Assembly (NCBI GenBank): GCA_019114415.1
Contig: DXFO01000025.1
Span: 1-32,837 of the forward strand
Direction of reading: 5' to 3'
Length of the DNA: 32,837 nucleotides
DNA from: Candidatus Gemmiger faecavium
GTDB taxonomy: Bacteria > Bacillota > Clostridia > Oscillospirales > Ruminococcaceae
Made by a program: the position numbers and the translations under genes. Below are positions 31,015-32,837 of the stretch, one piece after another (within the stretch, counting starts at the first letter, position 1; each line of letters starts with the position of its first letter). The notes under the pieces were generated by a model. The model saw only the letters and a list, made by a program, of their open reading frames with translations. It was not told where the DNA came from and searched no databases.

Positions 31015-31308
31015 ATGAACGACCATCCCGACAGTGTTTTGCAAAAAGAAACACAACAGCCAGCCTCTCTGGCCGCCGCCTGGAAGAAAGCGGTGGCGCG
31101 CACACTTGCGGAGGTGCTCCTGATTGCAGTGATGGCGGCCTGCCTTTGGAGCGGCCAACCCCATGAGAGGGCATGTGCGGCGCTGTTTGCCGCCAACGCA
31201 GCCTTTTTCGCTGAGGATTACGCCGAGACCATGAATGCAGGCTTTTTGGTTGGTGCGCTTCTGAGTTTTGCAGCCGCTCTGGCGTGGCTCTTCCTGCTTC
31301 TGGCCTGA
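31015..31308 (+). CDS. Small membrane protein, unknown function
   Basis: A 97-aa protein that I do not recognise. Polar N terminus of about 28 residues, membrane segment 1 (about 30-46, TLAEVLLIAVMAACLW), a central hydrophobic or amphipathic helix (about 51-66, ACAALFAANAAFFAEDY), and membrane segment 2 at the C terminus (about 76-96, GFLVGALLSFAAALAWLFLLL). AAGGAGG ends 8 bases before the ATG, a strong site. It is monocistronic with its own promoter and terminator, which argues for a real gene. The residue pattern resembles small DUF6442-type clostridial membrane proteins, but that is only an impression. Confidence 0.75.
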   Translation: MNDHPDSVLQKETQQPASLAAAWKKAVARTLAEVLLIAVMAACLWSGQPHERACAALFAANAAFFAEDYAETMNAGFLVGALLSFAAALAWLFLLLA

Positions 31309-31340
31309 CGTAACACCCAGACAACAACATATAAAATAAA

Positions 31341-31385
31341 ATGCCCCGGTCGTCGCAAGGAAAATTCCTGCGGAAACCGGGGCAT
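31341..31385. terminator. Bidirectional terminator between the small membrane protein and coaBC
   Basis: ATGCCCCGGT (31341-31350) and ACCGGGGCAT (31376-31385) form a perfect 10-bp stem with an inner GGAA/TTCC hairpin. TGATTTTT follows on the plus strand and an AT-rich stretch on the minus strand. Confidence 0.85.
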
Positions 31386-31414
31386 TGATTTTTGGCATTG
31401 GGGCAGGGAAGGCT

Positions 31415-32626
31415 TTAGTCCGCCTTGCGGTGCTTGACGATCTCATCTGCCAGGCGCATGGCCACGGCGTCCTTGCTCTGCAGGGGCAGGGCTTCTGCTC
31501 CATCTGCGGAGATCAGCGTCACCACATTGGTGTCCACGCCAAAGCCGGCACCGGGGACCTTGAGGTTGTTGGCCACAATAAGGTCGAGGTTTTTCTTGTG
31601 GAGCTTGGCGGTGGAGTTTTCGATGAGGTCGCGCGTTTCCATGGAGAAACCGCACAAATAGAGCTTCTCAGGCTTGTTTGCGCCGACCCAGGCAAGAATA
31701 TCGTCGGTGCGTTCCAACGCAATGGAGAGCGCGCCATCCGCCTTCTTGACCTTGTCCTCCGCCACGACAGCGGGGCGGTAATCGGCCACGGCAGCCGCCA
31801 TGACAAGAGCGTCCGCATCCACGATATTTTCCTTGACCGCCTCAAACAGGTCTTTGGCAGTTACAAAGGGAACGGTGTGGACAAAGGGGACGGACAGCCC
31901 GGCGTCGCGGGCGCACAACAGGGTCACGTCGGCACCGCGCAGCATGCAGGCACGGGCCACGGCACAGCCCATCTTGCCGGTGGAGTGGTTGGTGATATAA
32001 CGCACCGGGTCCATGGGCTCGCAGGTGGCCCCAGCGGAGACAACGACCTTCATGCCGGTCATGTCCTTGGGACAGGCCAGTTCCCGCACCACGTAGTCCA
32101 CCAGCACGCTTTCCTCGGGCAGACGGCCGGAGCCGGTATCCCCGCAGGCCAGCAGCCCGGAGCCGGAGGGGATCACGGTAAAGCCGTAGTGCTCCAGCGT
32201 TTTCAGGTTGTCCTGGGTGATGGGGTTCTCCAGCATGTGGGTGTTCATGGCGGGAGCGACCAGCTTGGAGCAGGTGGCTGCCAGCGTGACGGTGGTCAGC
32301 ATGTCGTCTGCCAGGCCGTGGGCCAGCTTGGCAATGACGTTGGCCGTTGCCGGGGCAATGAGCATCAGGTCAGCCTTGTTGGCCAGCGAGACGTGGGCAA
32401 CATCGTACTGGAAGTTGCGGTCGAAGGTGTCCACGATGCAGCGGTTGTTGGTCAGCGTCTCAAAGACAAGGGGAGTGATGAACTCGGTGGCGTTCTTGGT
32501 CATCAATACATGCACATCGGCGCCCAGCTTGGCCAGCGCGTGCGCAACATTGGGGATTTTGTAAGCGGCAATGCCGCCGGTGACACCCAAAACAACGGTT
32601 TTACCCTGCAAAGAAATATCCGGCAT
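31415..32626 (-). CDS. coaBC: Bifunctional phosphopantothenoylcysteine decarboxylase / phosphopantothenate-cysteine ligase
   Basis: A 403-aa enzyme of coenzyme A synthesis. The N-terminal CoaC flavoprotein half shows VVLGVTGGIAAYK, the HVSLANKADLMLIAPATANVIAKLAHGLADDML segment with the catalytic His, and the PAMNTHMLENP motif with its Asn. The C-terminal CoaB half has VVVSAGATCEPMDPVRYITNHSTGKMG and AAAVADYRP. The ATG at 32626 is 10 bases after AAGGA; a GTG three codons earlier touches that site. Start choice changes the length by only 3 residues. It lies downstream of two tRNA genes and their terminator; TTGATC and TATTCT 18 bases apart on the minus strand (about 32662-32691) could be its promoter. 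Confidence 0.97.
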   Translation of the reverse strand: MPDISLQGKTVVLGVTGGIAAYKIPNVAHALAKLGADVHVLMTKNATEFITPLVFETLTNNRCIVDTFDRNFQYDVAHVSLANKADLMLIAPATANVIAKLAHGLADDMLTTVTLAATCSKLVAPAMNTHMLENPITQDNLKTLEHYGFTVIPSGSGLLACGDTGSGRLPEESVLVDYVVRELACPKDMTGMKVVVSAGATCEPMDPVRYITNHSTGKMGCAVARACMLRGADVTLLCARDAGLSVPFVHTVPFVTAKDLFEAVKENIVDADALVMAAAVADYRPAVVAEDKVKKADGALSIALERTDDILAWVGANKPEKLYLCGFSMETRDLIENSTAKLHKKNLDLIVANNLKVPGAGFGVDTNVVTLISADGAEALPLQSKDAVAMRLADEIVKHRKAD

Positions 32627-32671
32627 ACGGCACACATCCTTTTTCTCAAAGTAAAAAACCAGAATACTATC

Positions 32672-32704
32672 AAAAAAGCCCCGGGATCAAGATCCCAGGG
32701 CTTT
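32672..32704 (-). terminator. Terminator of the tRNA unit
   Basis: AAAGCCCTGGGATC-TT-GATCCCGGGGCTTTTTT on the minus strand, described by its arms at 32691-32704 and 32675-32688, 14 bp with one wobble, then T residues. It lies 5 bases after the tRNA-Thr 3' end. Confidence 0.9.
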
Positions 32705-32708
32705 AGGC

Positions 32709-32784
<76 letters not shown>

Positions 32785-32787
32785 AAA

Positions 32788-32837
32788 TGGCGACCCGAAT
32801 CAGGCTCGAACTGACGACCTCTAGCGTGACAGGCTAG
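32788..32837 (-). tRNA. tRNA-Asp (anticodon GUC), partial
   Basis: Only the 3' part is inside the window. CTAGC/GCTAG anticodon stem with loop CTGTCAC gives anticodon GTC; T arm with GTTCGAGCC; acceptor 3' strand ends CGCCA with encoded CCA. The 5' end lies to the right of the window. It stands 3 bases from tRNA-Thr, so both come from one transcript. Confidence 0.93.

Overview
The window is a chromosomal stretch of a GC-rich (by eye about 60%), low-AT-intergenic Firmicute. RFN and S-box riboswitches, an rsmD/mraZ/dcw order, YlxM-Ffh, TTG/GTG starts with strong GGGAGG ribosome binding sites and an ECF riboflavin carrier all point to class Clostridia. The combination with high GC resembles the Gemmiger/Subdoligranulum/Faecalibacterium branch of Oscillospiraceae; that placement is an inference from style, not from a search. 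No mobile element, CRISPR array, prophage or obvious island was seen. Nearly everything is housekeeping.

Layout. 1-7.5 kb: a MalY/PatB-type C-S lyase (minus), a ComEA-like helix-hairpin-helix protein, polyphosphate kinase, a small SRPBCC-like protein, a membrane LytM/M23 plus M50 protease pair resembling SpoIVFA/SpoIVFB, and a cysteine-synthase-like PLP enzyme (minus). 7.5-12.1 kb: the SRP/ribosome-maturation cluster ylxM-ffh-rpsP-khpA-rimM-trmD, in which TrmD carries an extra C-terminal GNAT acetyltransferase domain. 12.1-15.7 kb: ptsH (HPr), uvrC, rsmD and a coiled-coil protein. 15.7-27.1 kb: a reduced division and cell wall (dcw) cluster, mraZ-rsmH-ftsL-PBP(PASTA)-murF-mraY-ftsW-murG-ftsQ, with MraZ-type operator repeats at its head and without murE, murD, murC, murB, ftsA or ftsZ inside the visible part. 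27.1-32.8 kb: an MscS channel (minus), an FMN riboswitch with ribU, a SAM-I riboswitch with metK, a small orphan membrane protein, coaBC (minus) and two tRNA genes (Thr-GGU and a partial Asp-GUC, minus).

Regulation is unusually readable. Nine promoters have an extended -10 (TGn before the -10 hexamer), strong intrinsic terminators close most units, and two riboswitches have visible expression platforms. The most interesting items are the TrmD-GNAT fusion, the compact M23/M50 pair with an apparently intact metal site in the M23 partner, the stripped dcw cluster with an FtsQ carrying long low-complexity flanks, the overlapping divergent promoters of mscS and the FMN-riboswitch unit, and several unexplained structured leaders (rpsP, ptsH, metK). 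I did not find a clear new multi-gene system.
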